Source of the DNA: Methanomassiliicoccales archaeon
Lineage (GTDB): Archaea; Thermoplasmatota; Thermoplasmata; Methanomassiliicoccales; UBA472
Length of the DNA: 6,892 nt
Assembly: GCA_028679935.1 (NCBI GenBank)
Contig: JAJRAL010000139.1
Location: 1 to 6,892, forward strand
Reading direction: 5' to 3'
The position numbers and the translations under genes are program-made. A model generated the notes under the pieces. It saw only the letters and a list, made by a program, of their open reading frames with translations. It was not told where the DNA came from and searched no databases. Positions 6,635 through 6,892 of this stretch are shown piece by piece; the stretch's first letter is position 1; each line of letters starts with the position of its first letter.

Positions 6635-6682
6635 CGCCAGGATGTAGGCCGCTCGAGAGATCGAGGTCTCAGCCGTCGTCTA

Positions 6683-6687
6683 CCACC
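6683..6687 (-). promoter_or_regulatory. Ribosome-binding site pointing to an ACG start
   Basis: GGTGG on the minus strand lies six bases before ACG at 6676-6674, in frame with the small membrane protein. No such site precedes the TTG at 6637 or GTG at 6634. Confidence 0.4.
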
Positions 6688-6771
6688 AAGCCATCACTTT
6701 CGTTGCTGCTTTCAGTAGGCATCCAGAATCCTCCTTCTCAATTCCATTCGCTTGCTCAAGTCGTTCCTCGG

Positions 6772-6805
6772 CCCGGTTTCGATTCGGCACCGCCATCGAA
6801 CCGGG
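6772..6805. repeat. Strong hairpin-forming inverted repeat
   Basis: CCCGGTTTCGAT (6772-6783) and ATCGAACCGGG (6795-6805) are reverse complements over 11 bp with one bulged T, around an 11-base loop. It lies in the leader region of the small membrane protein gene, outside any gene I can support. It is not a tRNA: no acceptor or anticodon arm fits around it. It could be a structured leader element, a regulator site or the foot of a small RNA. Confidence 0.5.
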
Positions 6806-6849
6806 TTTGGAAAAGGCCAGTATTTGAACCCTGCACGCTGTCAGAGCGC

Positions 6850-6877
6850 TTGTGCAATTGAGAATGGTTCTGCACAA
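6850..6877. repeat. Imperfect dyad next to a TATA-like tract
   Basis: TTGTGCA (6850-6856) and TGCACAA (6871-6877) are perfect inverted copies. Inside them AGAA (6861-6864) and TTCT (6868-6871) pair around TGG. If the adjacent TATA-like tract drives minus-strand transcription, this dyad falls between it and the expected transcript start, a typical repressor position. Confidence 0.4.
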
Positions 6878-6879
6878 AA

Positions 6880-6891
6880 TATGTATATATG
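6880..6891 (-). promoter_or_regulatory. TATA-like tract at window edge
   Basis: The minus strand reads GCATATATACATATTTT across 6892-6876, the most AT-rich stretch in the window. For the small membrane protein it would give a long leader of about 180 bases. The tract is nearly symmetrical, so it could equally serve a plus-strand gene beyond the window. A weaker minus-strand TTCAAATA lies at 6828-6821. Between 6683 and 6892 I see no gene, only these elements and the two inverted repeats. Confidence 0.35.
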
Positions 6892-6892
6892 C

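Noticed and set aside
6772..6850. Possible tRNA because of a GGTTCAAAT-like string on the minus strand
   Set aside because: The would-be T stem does not pair, and no acceptor, D or anticodon arms can be placed.
6680..6877. A 65-codon minus-strand frame ending in TAG, in frame with the small membrane protein; considered as TAG read-through (pyrrolysine) fusion
   Set aside because: The upstream part resembles no protein, begins at an unsupported TTG and runs through the strong hairpin. The GGTGG site just before the TAG is better explained as serving the membrane protein.

Overview
All six credible genes and the one gene remnant lie on the minus strand. The window looks archaeal. Box A/TATA-like elements precede several starts, Shine-Dalgarno matches use the GGTG/GGAG core, and non-ATG starts (GTG, TTG) are common. 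The large transporter carries twenty N-X-S/T sequons, all in its predicted extracytoplasmic loops, as expected of an archaeon that N-glycosylates surface proteins. Base composition is moderately GC-rich by eye. An uncultured Thermoplasmatota-type euryarchaeote is my best guess, but the lineage is inference.

Layout in transcription order (high to low coordinates). 6683-6892 is a leader or intergenic region with a TATA-like tract at the window edge and two hairpin-forming inverted repeats. 6362-6634 (probably extending to about 6676) is a small multi-pass membrane protein with a damaged or non-canonical start. 5443-6270 is an Fpg/Nei-type DNA glycosylase homologue of 275 residues with its H2TH motif and zinc finger intact but the usual catalytic proline replaced. 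5292-5442 holds the promoter and a dyad for the next gene. 2019-5291 is an MMPL/RND-superfamily exporter of about 1090 residues with a very large first extracytoplasmic loop. After a TATA box comes 1413-1943, a LURP-one-related/scramblase-like protein. 805-1245 is a small PH/GRAM-like protein. 547-727 is the decayed C-terminus of an alpha/beta hydrolase with a one-base frameshift. 1-481 is the N-terminal 160 residues of a dienelactone hydrolase family protein whose end is outside the window.

The MMPL exporter, the scramblase-like protein and the PH-like protein belong to families that handle or bind membrane lipid, so 805-5291 may form a membrane-lipid neighbourhood. A separate promoter lies between the exporter and the scramblase-like gene, so this is co-location and not a proven operon. 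The glycosylase homologue and hydrolases look like unrelated housekeeping neighbours. I found no RNA gene, CRISPR array or insertion sequence.
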